NCBI GenBank assembly: GCA_934725575.1 | Contig: CAKVCK010000018.1 | Span: 16,015-80,014, forward strand | Source: an uncultured Bacteroidales bacterium | Lineage (GTDB): Bacteria > Bacteroidota > Bacteroidia > Bacteroidales > UBA932 | Direction of reading: 5' to 3' | Length of the DNA: 64,000 nt | Shown here: in pieces, positions 44,501 to 52,855 of the stretch | Layout: every line of letters begins with the position of its first letter | How positions within the stretch are numbered: position 1 is the first letter of the stretch | Program-made: the position numbers and the translations under genes | The notes under the pieces: model-generated | The model's input: only the letters and a program-made list of their open reading frames with translations | The model's database searches: none | What the model was told of the DNA's origin: nothing

Positions 44501-46320
44501 CTATGGAATATGTCCACGACTATTTTGTGCTGGATTTCAAGGCTTTCATAAAGAAATATTTCGATTCGAAGGAGGCGAAAAGAATCGACAGGAACATCAG
44601 CGAGAAAAAGTACGAAGAGCTGTTCGGAAGTCTGACCGGGACACAGTCAGACATAATCAATGACAGCGAATCAAGGTTCATCGTGGTTCCGGCCGGACCT
44701 GGAAGCGGCAAGACCTATGTCCTCGTGCGCAAGCTGGCCTCTTTGATCCTTCTGGAGGATGTCAAGTCCGAGCAGCTTCTGATGTTGACATTCTCAAGGG
44801 CCGCGGCTACGGAGTTCAAGAAGCGGCTCAAGGCTCTGATCGGCAACGCCGCCGAATATGTCGAGATCAAGACTTTCCATTCATATTCATTTGACATTCT
44901 TGGCAGGAAGGGAACGGTCGAGGGTTCCGAACATATTGTCGCCGACGCTGTCGTGGAGATTCGTTCAGGCAGGGTTGAAAGGAGCCGGATAACCAAGTCA
45001 ATCCTTGTCATCGACGAGGCACAGGACCTTGGTGAGCAAGAATTCGCTCTGGTCAAGGAACTTATCCGTTGCAATGAGGATATGAGGGTCATAGCGGTCG
45101 GTGACGATGACCAGAACATCTACGAATTCCGTGGCTCTGACTCCGGGAATATGAAGTCCCTGATCACTGAATATGGGGCGTCTGTCTATAATATGCTGGA
45201 GAATTTCAGAAGCTCTCAAGCGGTCATTTCTCTGGCGAACTCCTACATTAAAGGAATATCCGGGCGTTTGAAGTCCGCCCCGATCGTAGGTAAGAGAAGT
45301 GATCCGGGACATATCCGTTTGGTTCGTCATTCCACTCCCGACTATGAGCAAGCCATTGTTAATGAGATTGTTTCCGACAGGAGTCCGGGTCGTGTCTGCG
45401 TTCTTACCGCCACGAATGACGATGCCTTGGTGATATCGGCTTTGCTTAACAAGTCCGGCCGGAAAGCCCGGCTGATCCAATCCCGAGATGGATTCCAATT
45501 GTCCGATCTTGCCGAATTCAGAAGTTTTCTTGACGCTGTCAGGAAATATGACTCCGCTTGCCTTGATGACGCAATGTGGGCTGAGGCAAGTGATTTTGTC
45601 CGGAACCGTTTCAGTGACAGCGGATGCCTTGATTTGCTTGAGAACTGTCTGGCCGCTTTTAATGATGAATATCCAACCCGCAAGTACATCACTGATTTTG
45701 AGAACTTTCTGCTTGAATCCCAACTTGAGGATTTCACGAAGTCCAAGGACTCGGAGATTGTGGTCTCAACCATCCACAAAGCCAAAGGCTGTGAATATGA
45801 CAATGTGTACATCTCGTTGAAGGGGCTTCGGGAGATCACCGACAAGGAACGCCGGATGGTCTATGTCGGAATGACCAGGGCGAAGAACAACCTATCGGTG
45901 CATTTTGACAACGTAGATATATTCACAGATGAAGTGTCACGTTCCGTGATGGTTGGAGATGAGTCGGTCTATGGTGCTCCGGAGGAGGTTTTGATGCAGC
46001 TTTCCCATCGGGATGTCGTGCTGGATGTGTTCAAAGGCAACCAAAATCTGCTGTGGAATTTGCATTCGGGAACCAGGCTTGGGCTTGATGGAGACTACCT
46101 GTCCGCCGAGGTTGGAGGCTACCGAAGGAAGATCCTTAAATTTTCGGCAGCATTCCGGGAAAAGCTTGCCAAAATGGCTTCAAAAGGATATTCACCGGTC
46201 GAGGCCAAGGTCCGGTTCCAGGTGTTCTGGCGTTATGAGGATCAGGTTGAGGGGCATCTTGAGCCTGTCCGTCGTGAGATTATGCTCATTCTTCCGGATC
46301 TGCTTCTTGGAAAGTTATAA
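41536..46320 (+). CDS. Exonuclease-like / RecQ helicase / UvrD helicase fusion protein
   Basis: 1594-residue cytoplasmic protein combining three DNA-processing parts. Residues 1-120 look like a DEDD 3'-5' exonuclease (FIDLEVD with Asp8/Glu10, HNIIGHDIKYL with Asp56), but the third catalytic motif is unclear. Residues about 255-620 are an SF2 RecQ helicase: Walker A FPTGGGKS (285-292), DEAH at 389-392, SAFGMGVDK and QEAGRAGRD. Middle residues 640-1030 include winged-helix-like segments. From about 1040 comes an SF1 UvrD-type helicase: AGPGSGKT, VIDEAQDL, VGDDDQNIYEFRG, STIHKAKG, VYVGMTRAK. It probably acts in recombination repair or defence. It stands alone beside a dispersed repeat. Confidence 0.9.
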   Translation: MMKTAFIDLEVDGRGKILDIGGVKAGQGFHSARIPEFAGFVSDCDCLCGHNIIGHDIKYLKPFLRKEYILIDTLYLSPLLFPQKPYHKLLKDDKILTEELNNPLNDSLKAQSLYDDEVMAFNALDKDFQQLYYDLLSEDSHFSGFFKSIEYVPSRKPFFFRKSTADIFRELFKGKICEHSNVESFVRDHKVECAYAAALISTDDRNSITPAWILRNYQGVENVIRGLRAVNCGDARCAYCSQKLNAEYSLKKWFGYDRFRTFGGEPLQENAAKAAIKGESLLAIFPTGGGKSLTFQLPALMAGETVRGLTVVISPLQSLMKDQVENLEKKGISEAVYINGLLSPIERRNALERVESGEASLLYIAPEQLRSKTIEKVLMSRTLVRIVIDEAHCFSAWGQDFRIEYMFIGEFIKHLQESKGLDTPIPVSCFTATAKPKVISDICDYFRDRLGITLKRFTTDVARTNLRYTVLFRTSDEDKYQTLRNLLDGTKCPAIVYVTRTKAAEKIAERLGKDGFDAKAFHGQMEVNTKVKAQDDFMSGKVRIIVATSAFGMGVDKSDVGLVVHYEISDSLENYIQEAGRAGRDVNSQAECYVLYNDDDLNKHFILLNQTKLTLSEINQVWSAVKKLTAKHDSIHISALEIARKAGWEEIRDVETKVKSAIAALETAGYLRRGMNSPRIFATSIVPRNMDEASERIERCPDFTEDDKLDARRIIKSLISERSRSRAGTAEAESRVDYLSDMLGIETRKVISIVERMRVAGILAKDDDMTAYLRLGQLRKFKYYIQLEKFLVETVIGECTKFSLKEINEKAIASGIARSSVKDIRTILFFWTIRHYIEKRPVTDDYIQIAAKVSASDLERQIAVRNSIASFIVYRFKDNNKEEDGEVKVGFSLAGLVGDYNDSALFPEKVDVGMAEEALLFLAKTGILNLEGGFMVLYNKLQIERLKDSKCRYKKDDYHNLDDFYKQRIQQIHIIGKYANMMVSDKNRAMEYVHDYFVLDFKAFIKKYFDSKEAKRIDRNISEKKYEELFGSLTGTQSDIINDSESRFIVVPAGPGSGKTYVLVRKLASLILLEDVKSEQLLMLTFSRAAATEFKKRLKALIGNAAEYVEIKTFHSYSFDILGRKGTVEGSEHIVADAVVEIRSGRVERSRITKSILVIDEAQDLGEQEFALVKELIRCNEDMRVIAVGDDDQNIYEFRGSDSGNMKSLITEYGASVYNMLENFRSSQAVISLANSYIKGISGRLKSAPIVGKRSDPGHIRLVRHSTPDYEQAIVNEIVSDRSPGRVCVLTATNDDALVISALLNKSGRKARLIQSRDGFQLSDLAEFRSFLDAVRKYDSACLDDAMWAEASDFVRNRFSDSGCLDLLENCLAAFNDEYPTRKYITDFENFLLESQLEDFTKSKDSEIVVSTIHKAKGCEYDNVYISLKGLREITDKERRMVYVGMTRAKNNLSVHFDNVDIFTDEVSRSVMVGDESVYGAPEEVLMQLSHRDVVLDVFKGNQNLLWNLHSGTRLGLDGDYLSAEVGGYRRKILKFSAAFREKLAKMASKGYSPVEAKVRFQVFWRYEDQVEGHLEPVRREIMLILPDLLLGKL

Positions 46321-46368
46321 AACAAAGCGGGCCGCTTGAATCAGTCTCAGGCAGCCAGCTTTGTTTTT
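46319..46368. terminator. Bidirectional terminator between helicase fusion and glpF
   Basis: AAAACAAAGC and GCTTTGTTTT pair over about 10 bp around a 29-base loop, with a T-run on the plus strand and an A-run giving T on the minus strand. Confidence 0.6.
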
Positions 46369-46376
46369 GGTCACAT

Positions 46377-47099
46377 TTAAAAAATCAGTGCGAATGTGAG
46401 TGCGGCGAAGGCGGCGCCGGCGATCGGGCCGAGGACCGGGATCCAGCTGTAGGACCAACCGCTGTCTCGCTTCGGACTCTTGAACGGAAGCAGAGCGTGT
46501 GCGATTCGAGGGGCAAGGTCTCTGGCAGGATTGATCGCATAGCCGGTGGCTCCTCCAAGTGACATTCCGATGGCCATAATCAGCATCGTGACAGGGAAGG
46601 CTCCGACAGTGCCGAGACCGATGTCCGCTGAGTTTCCAGGGGCGGAGAACATCAGGATGCAGAGCACCAGAAGCCAGGTCCCTACGAACTCACAGAAGAA
46701 ATTCCTGCCTGGGTTGGAGATGGCCGGCATTGTGCAGAACGTCCCGAGTTTCGTGTCAGGATCCTCGGTCGCATCATAGTGATCCTTGTAAAAGGCCCAC
46801 ACGAGGCTGGCACCGAAGAAGCCGCCAAGCATCTGGGCGAGTATGTAGCCCGGAACCAAGGCCCAGGAGAAAGTGCCGGCGGCCGCGAGACCGATCGAGA
46901 CTGCTGGGTTGAGGTGGGCTCCTGAATATGGCCCTGCGATGAACACACCGCACATCACGGCGAAGCCCCAGGCCATTGTGACAACCGTCCAGCCAGCTCC
47001 TTTCCCCTTTGATTTTTCAAGACTTGTGCAGGCGCACACACCGTCACCCAAAAGGATGAGGACAAGAGTGCCGAGAAATTCGGCCAAAAATGGATTCAT
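46377..47099 (-). CDS. glpF: Glycerol uptake facilitator (MIP family aquaglyceroporin)
   Basis: 240-residue inner-membrane channel for glycerol. ATG 47099 (MNPFLAEFLGTLVLILLGDG) is chosen over an upstream frame start at 47153, which would overlap glpK. Six hydrophobic segments and the two half-helix NPA motifs are visible (HLNPAVSIG and INPARDLAPR). The Asp of the second motif (NPARD) is the mark of glycerol facilitators rather than water channels. It is 14 bases after glpK. Confidence 0.95.
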   Translation of the reverse strand: MNPFLAEFLGTLVLILLGDGVCACTSLEKSKGKGAGWTVVTMAWGFAVMCGVFIAGPYSGAHLNPAVSIGLAAAGTFSWALVPGYILAQMLGGFFGASLVWAFYKDHYDATEDPDTKLGTFCTMPAISNPGRNFFCEFVGTWLLVLCILMFSAPGNSADIGLGTVGAFPVTMLIMAIGMSLGGATGYAINPARDLAPRIAHALLPFKSPKRDSGWSYSWIPVLGPIAGAAFAALTFALIF

Positions 47100-47113
47100 A
47101 TTCGTAAAGCTAA

Positions 47114-48595
47114 TTATTTCTTGGTCAATGTTCTGCCGATGGCGTCGGCCCATCCGGCCTTGGCGGCTTTGACGGACACCTCATCCATCGCCGGAGTGAA
47201 GACACGGTCCGACCGCCATTGTTTTTTTACTTCGTCAAGGCTTCCCCAGAAACCGACGGCAAGTCCGGCGAGACAGGCGGCTCCAAGGGCTGTGGTTTCG
47301 GTGACCTTAGGTCTGATGACTTTCGCTCCAAGAATGTCGGACTGGAACTGCATCATAAGATTGTTTCTTGAGGCCCCTCCGTCAACCTTGAGCTCGCCAA
47401 GACGTATTCCGGAATCTTTCTCCATCGCCGCGACGATGTCCATTGTCTGGAAGGCTATGCCTTCGAGGGCGGCCCGGGCGATGTGTGCCGCCGTTGTTCC
47501 GCGGGAGATGCCGAGGATGCTGCCTTTGGCGTACTGGTCCCAGTACGGGGCTCCAAGTCCGGTGAGCGCCGGAACCATATAAACACCACCGTTGTCGGAC
47601 ACGGATGCGGCCAAGGCCTCGATCTCTGAGGAACTCTTGATTATCCCAAGGCCGTCCCGAAGCCACTGAACCACGGATCCGGCCACGAAGATCGATCCCT
47701 CCAAAGCGTAGTTGACCTTGTCTCCAATCTTCCAGGCTATGGTGGCCAAAAGATTGTTGTGCGACATTATCGGCTTCTCTCCCGTGTTCATCAAAAGGAA
47801 GCATCCCGTCCCGTAAGTGTTTTTAACAGAGCCCGGCTCTGTGCACATCTGGCCGAACAGAGCGGCCTGCTGATCACCTGCGATGCCGGCCACAGGCACT
47901 TCTCCGCCAAGCAGGTTTGTCTGGCCGTAAATCTCTGAGGAAGACTTCACCTGAGGCATCATCGACATCGGAATGTCAAGAATGTCAAAAAGTTCCTCAT
48001 CCCACTGGAGGGTGTTGATGTTGAACAGCATCGTGCGTGAAGCGTTGCTGACATCTGTGACGTGCTCGTGGCCTCCTGTAAGATTCCACACGAGCCAGCT
48101 GTCCACAGTTCCGAAGCGCAGTCTCCCTTGCTCGGCGCGCTCCCTTGCACCCGGCACATTGTCCAGAATCCAACGGATCTTAGTCCCTGAGAAATAGGCG
48201 TCGATGATCAGCCCGGTTTTCTTGCGGATCAGCTCCGTCATCCCGGCCGCCTTGAGGGAATCACAGAAATCCGAGGTTCTCCTGTCCTGCCAGACGATGG
48301 CATTGTAGATCGGCTTGCCGGTTTCAGCATCCCAGACAATGGTGGTCTCACGCTGGTTGGTTATCCCGATCGCCGCGATGTCCGCTCCGCCAAGTCCAAG
48401 CGAAGTGACCGCCTCCGTCATCATCGCATATTCGGTCGCCCAGATCTCCATCGGGTTATGCTCGACCATTCCCGGTTTCGGGAAATATTGTGTGAACTCC
48501 TTCTGGCGCACGGCCTTGGCCTCGCCGTTCCTGTTGAAAACAATCGCTCTGGATGAGCTTGTACCCTGATCCAGGGCAATGATGTAGTCTCTCAT
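47114..48595 (-). CDS. glpK: Glycerol kinase
   Basis: 493-residue FGGY-family kinase that forms glycerol-3-phosphate. Signatures are ALDQGTSSSRAIVF at the N-terminus, WQDRRTSDFCD, GTVDSWLVWNLTGG, AGIAGDQQAALFGQ and GLGAPYWDQYAKG. The length matches the family. It is followed by glpF and preceded by a DUF4153 membrane protein 28 bases upstream. Glycerol-3-phosphate is also the product expected from the GDPD enzyme at 6.6 kb, but the loci are 40 kb apart and no shared regulation is visible. Confidence 0.97.
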   Translation of the reverse strand: MRDYIIALDQGTSSSRAIVFNRNGEAKAVRQKEFTQYFPKPGMVEHNPMEIWATEYAMMTEAVTSLGLGGADIAAIGITNQRETTIVWDAETGKPIYNAIVWQDRRTSDFCDSLKAAGMTELIRKKTGLIIDAYFSGTKIRWILDNVPGARERAEQGRLRFGTVDSWLVWNLTGGHEHVTDVSNASRTMLFNINTLQWDEELFDILDIPMSMMPQVKSSSEIYGQTNLLGGEVPVAGIAGDQQAALFGQMCTEPGSVKNTYGTGCFLLMNTGEKPIMSHNNLLATIAWKIGDKVNYALEGSIFVAGSVVQWLRDGLGIIKSSSEIEALAASVSDNGGVYMVPALTGLGAPYWDQYAKGSILGISRGTTAAHIARAALEGIAFQTMDIVAAMEKDSGIRLGELKVDGGASRNNLMMQFQSDILGAKVIRPKVTETTALGAACLAGLAVGFWGSLDEVKKQWRSDRVFTPAMDEVSVKAAKAGWADAIGRTLTKK

Positions 48596-48623
48596 ATTCT
48601 TAAATCAGATATAATTGGTGTCT

Positions 48624-50324
48624 TTATTTCAGGAATATTATTCCGTTGAGGTGGATGCTCCTCGCATTTCCACCGTCGTTGTCGATTGAAATGTTGTTGG
48701 TAAAGAACACTCCGCCGTCTCCGTAGAAGTACAATGGCTTGCTGCCGTTCTCTTTATCAGCCTTGTCAATCTCACTCATCGGAATCGCCAGCATTACAGA
48801 ATCCGCTGAGACCGTCACAAAGACAGTGTCGGCCAATGGCACAGAACCGTTGAAGTTGATGCTTTCAAAACGTGTGAACCCCTCAGGAATAACAGCCCCC
48901 CTGGCGTTGATCTCAATCCAGCGGAAGCCGTCAGCATCCACCGCGACCGTGTCCACCTGTCTCTTCTCCGCCCAAAGACCAAAGTTCCAGAATCCGACGG
49001 TCGTGTCCACTATCTCACGCACGACCTTCTCCGGGTATATTGTGTAGAGATATTCCATCTTCCGGTCTATCCCAACCACAGTCGCGGAATCTCCTGATTC
49101 CATTATCTCTGAATATCTTGCCGAGTCCAAAGGAAACCTGATGTCGGGGGAGTGGGAGGTCAGCGCTTTCTTCACATCGCTGACGAGACTCCTTCGGGAC
49201 ATAGCGGCGAAATTCTGTGGTCCGACGGACGAAAGAGCCGCAAGCGCGAGAAAGGACAGCGGAATCCACCGGAATCTTTTGGACTTGCTGACCGTCAGAC
49301 CTATGCAGACCGCGTAACACCAGACGTTGAATAGGGCGAGGTAGAGACGCGGTGCGGTGATCCCATAATCAGTGATCCTTTTGACAATTCCCACAGTCAT
49401 CAGCATAAGAAGAGGAAGGAATATGGCCGGCGACAGCCTGAGGGCCTTGCGGTCGAATCTCCATCTGTTCTCCTCCTTGCGGAATTGCACCGGATAGATC
49501 AGGAATATCATCAGCACCAGGCAGAGCATAGACACTGTCACAAGCGTTGAGACCCATCCGCGAGGCAGATTCCATTCAAAAAGGATCTTCACGGCATAGG
49601 CGTAGAGCGTCAGGACGTAAGCTCCTAAAAGAGGAAACAGCAGGTAGTTGATAAGGCCGAGACCCGTCTTTCCGGGACGATCGGTGTCATACCTCCCCTT
49701 GGTTGGAATCAACTGCATAAACACCATTGGCGCGATGAATATCATACTTACCCAGAAAATGTCTGCGAACGCTTTCCATCCGATCTCAAGCCCGAAGAGC
49801 ATATTGAACGCAAGAACGAGCAGATCCAGTCCTCCGGCAAAAAGCAGTCCGACCACAAAAGCGGTCGCGGTCGCGGCCGAGCAGTCGATGATATGGTTCC
49901 AAAGCCCCGTGTCATTGTCGGATTTTTGCTTGACCGGGGCGATGAATATTCCGGAAACGATGATCCACACAAGGGTGGCCGCGGCATTGGTCCAACCCGG
50001 GTCCAACGGCCAGTTCTGACGGAACGTGAGGCATATTCCGAGCCATAGAACATTGATGGCAAGAGCCCAAAGCGGTTTGACGGGGTGTTCCTCGCCCTTT
50101 CTCCAATCCGTGAGCGCAAGTTTGACCGCCAGATTCAGAAGACCTGCGGTTATCGTCCAGAACATCAGGAAGAAAGAGTCTTTCCCTTCGATTTTGTCTT
50201 CCGAATGGACCAACACGACCGCCAGAATTGCCGCCGCTCCCATAAAGCAAGCCGAGACCGGGAATCTCTTGAAAGTACCTGCCGCTTTCCGGCATAGGTT
50301 CTTGAATGTGGTTTTGAATGTCAT
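48624..50324 (-). CDS. DUF4153-type multi-spanning membrane protein
   Basis: 566-residue protein. The N-terminal 370 residues hold about 11 hydrophobic segments (for example AAAILAVVLVHSEDK, MFWTITAGLLNLAVKLAL, YLLFPLLGAYVLTLYAYAV). The C-terminal 190 residues are soluble and probably extracytoplasmic. The pattern fits DUF4153 proteins of Bacteroidota, whose function is unknown. It is upstream of glpK with a 28-base gap and may share its transcript. A TATATTTG box lies 21 bases before the start codon. Confidence 0.8.
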   Translation of the reverse strand: MTFKTTFKNLCRKAAGTFKRFPVSACFMGAAAILAVVLVHSEDKIEGKDSFFLMFWTITAGLLNLAVKLALTDWRKGEEHPVKPLWALAINVLWLGICLTFRQNWPLDPGWTNAAATLVWIIVSGIFIAPVKQKSDNDTGLWNHIIDCSAATATAFVVGLLFAGGLDLLVLAFNMLFGLEIGWKAFADIFWVSMIFIAPMVFMQLIPTKGRYDTDRPGKTGLGLINYLLFPLLGAYVLTLYAYAVKILFEWNLPRGWVSTLVTVSMLCLVLMIFLIYPVQFRKEENRWRFDRKALRLSPAIFLPLLMLMTVGIVKRITDYGITAPRLYLALFNVWCYAVCIGLTVSKSKRFRWIPLSFLALAALSSVGPQNFAAMSRRSLVSDVKKALTSHSPDIRFPLDSARYSEIMESGDSATVVGIDRKMEYLYTIYPEKVVREIVDTTVGFWNFGLWAEKRQVDTVAVDADGFRWIEINARGAVIPEGFTRFESINFNGSVPLADTVFVTVSADSVMLAIPMSEIDKADKENGSKPLYFYGDGGVFFTNNISIDNDGGNARSIHLNGIIFLK

Positions 50325-50344
50325 ACTTTTTAATTCTCCGCCTA

Positions 50345-50352
50345 CAAATATA
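50345..50352 (-). promoter_or_regulatory. -7 promoter box for the DUF4153-glpK-glpF unit
   Basis: The minus strand reads TATATTTG, matching TAnnTTTG, about 20 bases before ATG 50324. Confidence 0.5.
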
Positions 50353-50489
50353 GTCTTTTTTCAGAAACGATGTCCTTTCGGGCGCATAGACCTGTTCGGC
50401 ACACGGGAGCATTCAGTCTTGCCGATAAATCAGCAATATTTTGGAATATATTCATTATCTTGCGGAGGTAAAGAAAATTCTTAGCAGGT

Positions 50490-51698
50490 ATGAAACGGAA
50501 TATTCAGTTATTGTTTTGTCTGATTGCAATAGGAATGCTGTCATCCATAGCTATTGACGCTTCCGCGCAGCAGGCGTTGTGGAGCGGGGCGCAGGTGGTG
50601 TCCCCTCAAATCAATGATGACAACACGGTGACTTTCAGGTACTCCGGCCCGAATGTCATTAGGGTTCAGGTGACCGGCGACTTCCTTCCGCCACAGAAAA
50701 TCAGCACTCCGAACGGTGAGTTCGAGGTGCCGGGCATCGCTGAACTGACACAGAATCAGAACGGTGTCTGGGAATATACCAGTGCCCCTCTTGAGCCGGA
50801 GCTTTACAGCTACTCTTTCATAGTGAACGGCCAGCGTATGAATGATCCGTCGAATGTCTATCAGATAAGGGATGTGGCCACGGTCACGAGCATATTCATT
50901 GTCGGCGGCGGACAGGCTGATCTTTACGAGGTGAATGATGTTCCGCACGGGACGGTGGCAAAGGTTTGGTACGACAGCCCGTCCCTTGGGATGAGGCGCA
51001 GAATGACGGTTTATACCCCGGCAGGTTATGAGGAAAGCGGCAGGACCAGATACCCGGTGCTGTACCTGTTGCACGGAATGGGCGGGGACGAACAGGCGTG
51101 GATGGAGCTCGGCCGCGCCTCCCAAATCCTTGACAACCTCATCGCTCAGGGCAAGGCGAAGCCGATGATCGTGGTGATGCCGAACGGAAACGCCTCACAG
51201 GAGGCGGCTCCCGGCGAGACCTCCAACGGCCTCGTCCAACCGCAGTTCAACCTCCCGAAGACGATGGACGGCACCTACGAAACCTCTTTCCCTGAAATCA
51301 TTGAATATGTTGACTCTCACTATCGTACAATCCGCAAAAAGGAGGCGCGTGCGATAGCCGGCCTGTCTATGGGAGGATTCCATTCCCTCCACATATCAAA
51401 GGAATATCCCGGCACTTTCTCGTACATCGGCTTGTTTTCCGCCGCCATATTCCCGGAAAAGGAATCTCCTGTATATGAGGATTTTGACGGCAAACTGGCA
51501 AAACTTTTCGCCACAAAGCCGGCCCTCTTCTGGATCGGCATCGGCAAGGATGATTTCCTCTACAAAGCCAATACCGACTTCCGCAGGAAACTTGATGCCG
51601 CTGGTTATGAATATACCTACGTAGAGTCCGCCGGCGGCCACATCTGGCGCAACTGGCGCGTCTATCTCAGCCAGTTCACACCGCTTCTGTTCAAATGA
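50490..51698 (+). CDS. Secreted esterase with N-terminal CBM48/E-set domain (CE1-like)
   Basis: 402-residue exported alpha/beta hydrolase; the signal peptide ends near ASAQQ. An E-set/CBM48-like domain covers about 30-125 (VTFRYSGPNVIRVQVTGDF, SYSFIVNGQRMNDPSN). The esterase D-like domain covers about 145-400: LYLLHGMGGDEQAWMELGR, nucleophile Ser293 in IAGLSMGGFHS, and the His of the triad in GGHIWRNW. This arrangement is typical of feruloyl or acetyl esterases that deacylate plant xylan or arabinan. Substrate not determined. It stands alone between a divergent membrane-protein operon and a small membrane protein. Confidence 0.88.
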   Translation: MKRNIQLLFCLIAIGMLSSIAIDASAQQALWSGAQVVSPQINDDNTVTFRYSGPNVIRVQVTGDFLPPQKISTPNGEFEVPGIAELTQNQNGVWEYTSAPLEPELYSYSFIVNGQRMNDPSNVYQIRDVATVTSIFIVGGGQADLYEVNDVPHGTVAKVWYDSPSLGMRRRMTVYTPAGYEESGRTRYPVLYLLHGMGGDEQAWMELGRASQILDNLIAQGKAKPMIVVMPNGNASQEAAPGETSNGLVQPQFNLPKTMDGTYETSFPEIIEYVDSHYRTIRKKEARAIAGLSMGGFHSLHISKEYPGTFSYIGLFSAAIFPEKESPVYEDFDGKLAKLFATKPALFWIGIGKDDFLYKANTDFRRKLDAAGYEYTYVESAGGHIWRNWRVYLSQFTPLLFK

Positions 51699-51786
51699 CA
51701 AACCAGCTTGATGTGAATCACCTATGGGGGCGGCCATAGACATTAGGCTGAGCCTCTATATTATTGAAATGTAACAAACAACGAAT

Positions 51787-52287
51787 ATGAGCGCACTTTC
51801 AGTTCTCTTTATAGTTCTCCCGATCCTGGCGGTATCCTTTTTCCACACGTTAGAGGTGGCGTTCACCGCCAAGCGATGGGTGGGGCGGCATTGGGTGTCC
51901 TTGATGAATGAGCACCCAAATTTATTGAATATCCTCTTCCGCCTTTCCGGAATGAATATGTCAGCGTTAGTCATTGCCGCCGCTGTCGGTTTCCTTGTGG
52001 TTCTCCTCTCGACCGCTGCATTGTTCGTCGGCGGTCTCTGGACCGAGCGCATCTGGGCGACAGTCTTTATGGCATATTCAGTGTGCTCCCTGATCAACAT
52101 CGTCCGTGCAGTAACCCTCAAAGGTTATGTCCCCGGACTCGTGACCAGCATCATCTCCATCCCCCTCATCGCATACACCGCCTATTCACTATCCCTAGTC
52201 TGGCCTTGGTGGGAAATGCTCTTGTTCAGCATCCTCGGCCTTGCCCTTGCCATCGCAGGTCTTTTCATTGCCCAGCGTATAGGGTAG
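51787..52287 (+). CDS. Small multi-spanning membrane protein of unknown function
   Basis: 166 residues with four or five hydrophobic segments (LSVLFIVLPILAVSFFH, ALVIAAAVGFLVVLLSTAAL, VTSIISIPLIAYTAYSL, MLLFSILGLALAIAGLFIA). A His-Glu pair in FFHTLEVAF recalls the HXXEE-type membrane proteins, which is only a weak resemblance. No enzyme motif. It starts 88 bases after the esterase gene, beyond a small hairpin (CTATGG/CCATAG), and ends at the edge of the restriction-gene scar. Confidence 0.6.
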   Translation: MSALSVLFIVLPILAVSFFHTLEVAFTAKRWVGRHWVSLMNEHPNLLNILFRLSGMNMSALVIAAAVGFLVVLLSTAALFVGGLWTERIWATVFMAYSVCSLINIVRAVTLKGYVPGLVTSIISIPLIAYTAYSLSLVWPWWEMLLFSILGLALAIAGLFIAQRIG

Positions 52288-52297
52288 CTTTCCACCA

Positions 52298-52844
52298 CTA
52301 TTTCTGCATCACAGCGAGAAGCTTCTCGTAACTATCAACACAATCGTATCTGACATCAGCGCCGCTCAAGTTGTTGAAGAGAGCCCGGGCGCAGTCTATC
52401 TTTGCCTTAAAGATAATCGAGGACATTCGAGAAAATTGCTTAAATATGCAGCATAAATCTTTTGAAACAATGGCTAAAAAGGAAGAGTTGACGACAGTTA
52501 TGCACGCCGAACTGATGAATGGCGAAAAGACTCGTGAAGAACTGACAATCTGGGCTGTGAAGGGTGCTATGCGCAGAGGGCTCTCAAAAGAGGAAGCCTG
52601 CAAGCGATATGGCGTTACCATAAGCGAGTTCGAGGGGGATATATGAAACTTACTTCTTCCCAGAGAGGTAACCCTTAAAATAAGCGACTGACTGCTTATC
52701 TGTCAAATCTATCTCTCCAGCCCCATCTTCGCCCATCATAAGATCTTTGCTCCATCCGTCCTGACACGGCTGCCCCGCAAAGACAGCCACCATACTCTCC
52801 ACCGCGTCAGTCTGGTATCGTTGTATCTTGAAGTTGAATTTCAT
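52298..52844 (-). pseudogene. Remnant of a type III restriction endonuclease Res subunit (ends only)
   Basis: Reading on the minus strand from ATG 52844, MKFNFKIQRYQTDAVESMVA resembles the start of Bacteroidota type III Res subunits. After about 25 residues the similarity ends and the frame stops at 52650. Downstream in the same direction, about 52436-52298 encodes AKIDCARALFNNL and YDCVDSYEKLLAVMQK, which resembles a Res C-terminus. The helicase and nuclease core (roughly 800-900 residues) is missing and replaced by about 200-300 bases that hold a small plus-strand gene. AT-richer than its surroundings. Confidence 0.55.
52470..52646 (+). CDS. Small helical protein, helix-turn-helix-like end
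   Basis: 58 residues from ATG 52470 (MAKKEELTTVMHAEL); the frame also has ATGs at 52446 and 52371. The C-terminal half, WAVKGAMRRGLSKEEACKRY followed by GVTISEFEGD, reads like a short Trp-repressor-type helix-turn-helix. It lies opposite to, and inside, the deletion scar of the restriction gene. Unrecognised family. Coding status is moderate because it is short, but the charged amphipathic helices look protein-like. Confidence 0.45.
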   Translation: MAKKEELTTVMHAELMNGEKTREELTIWAVKGAMRRGLSKEEACKRYGVTISEFEGDI

Positions 52845-52855
52845 TGTCCATCTAT

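Noticed and set aside
51720..51740. Small hairpin CTATGG/CCATAG after the esterase gene
   Set aside because: Only 6 bp, no T-tract; too weak to call a terminator.
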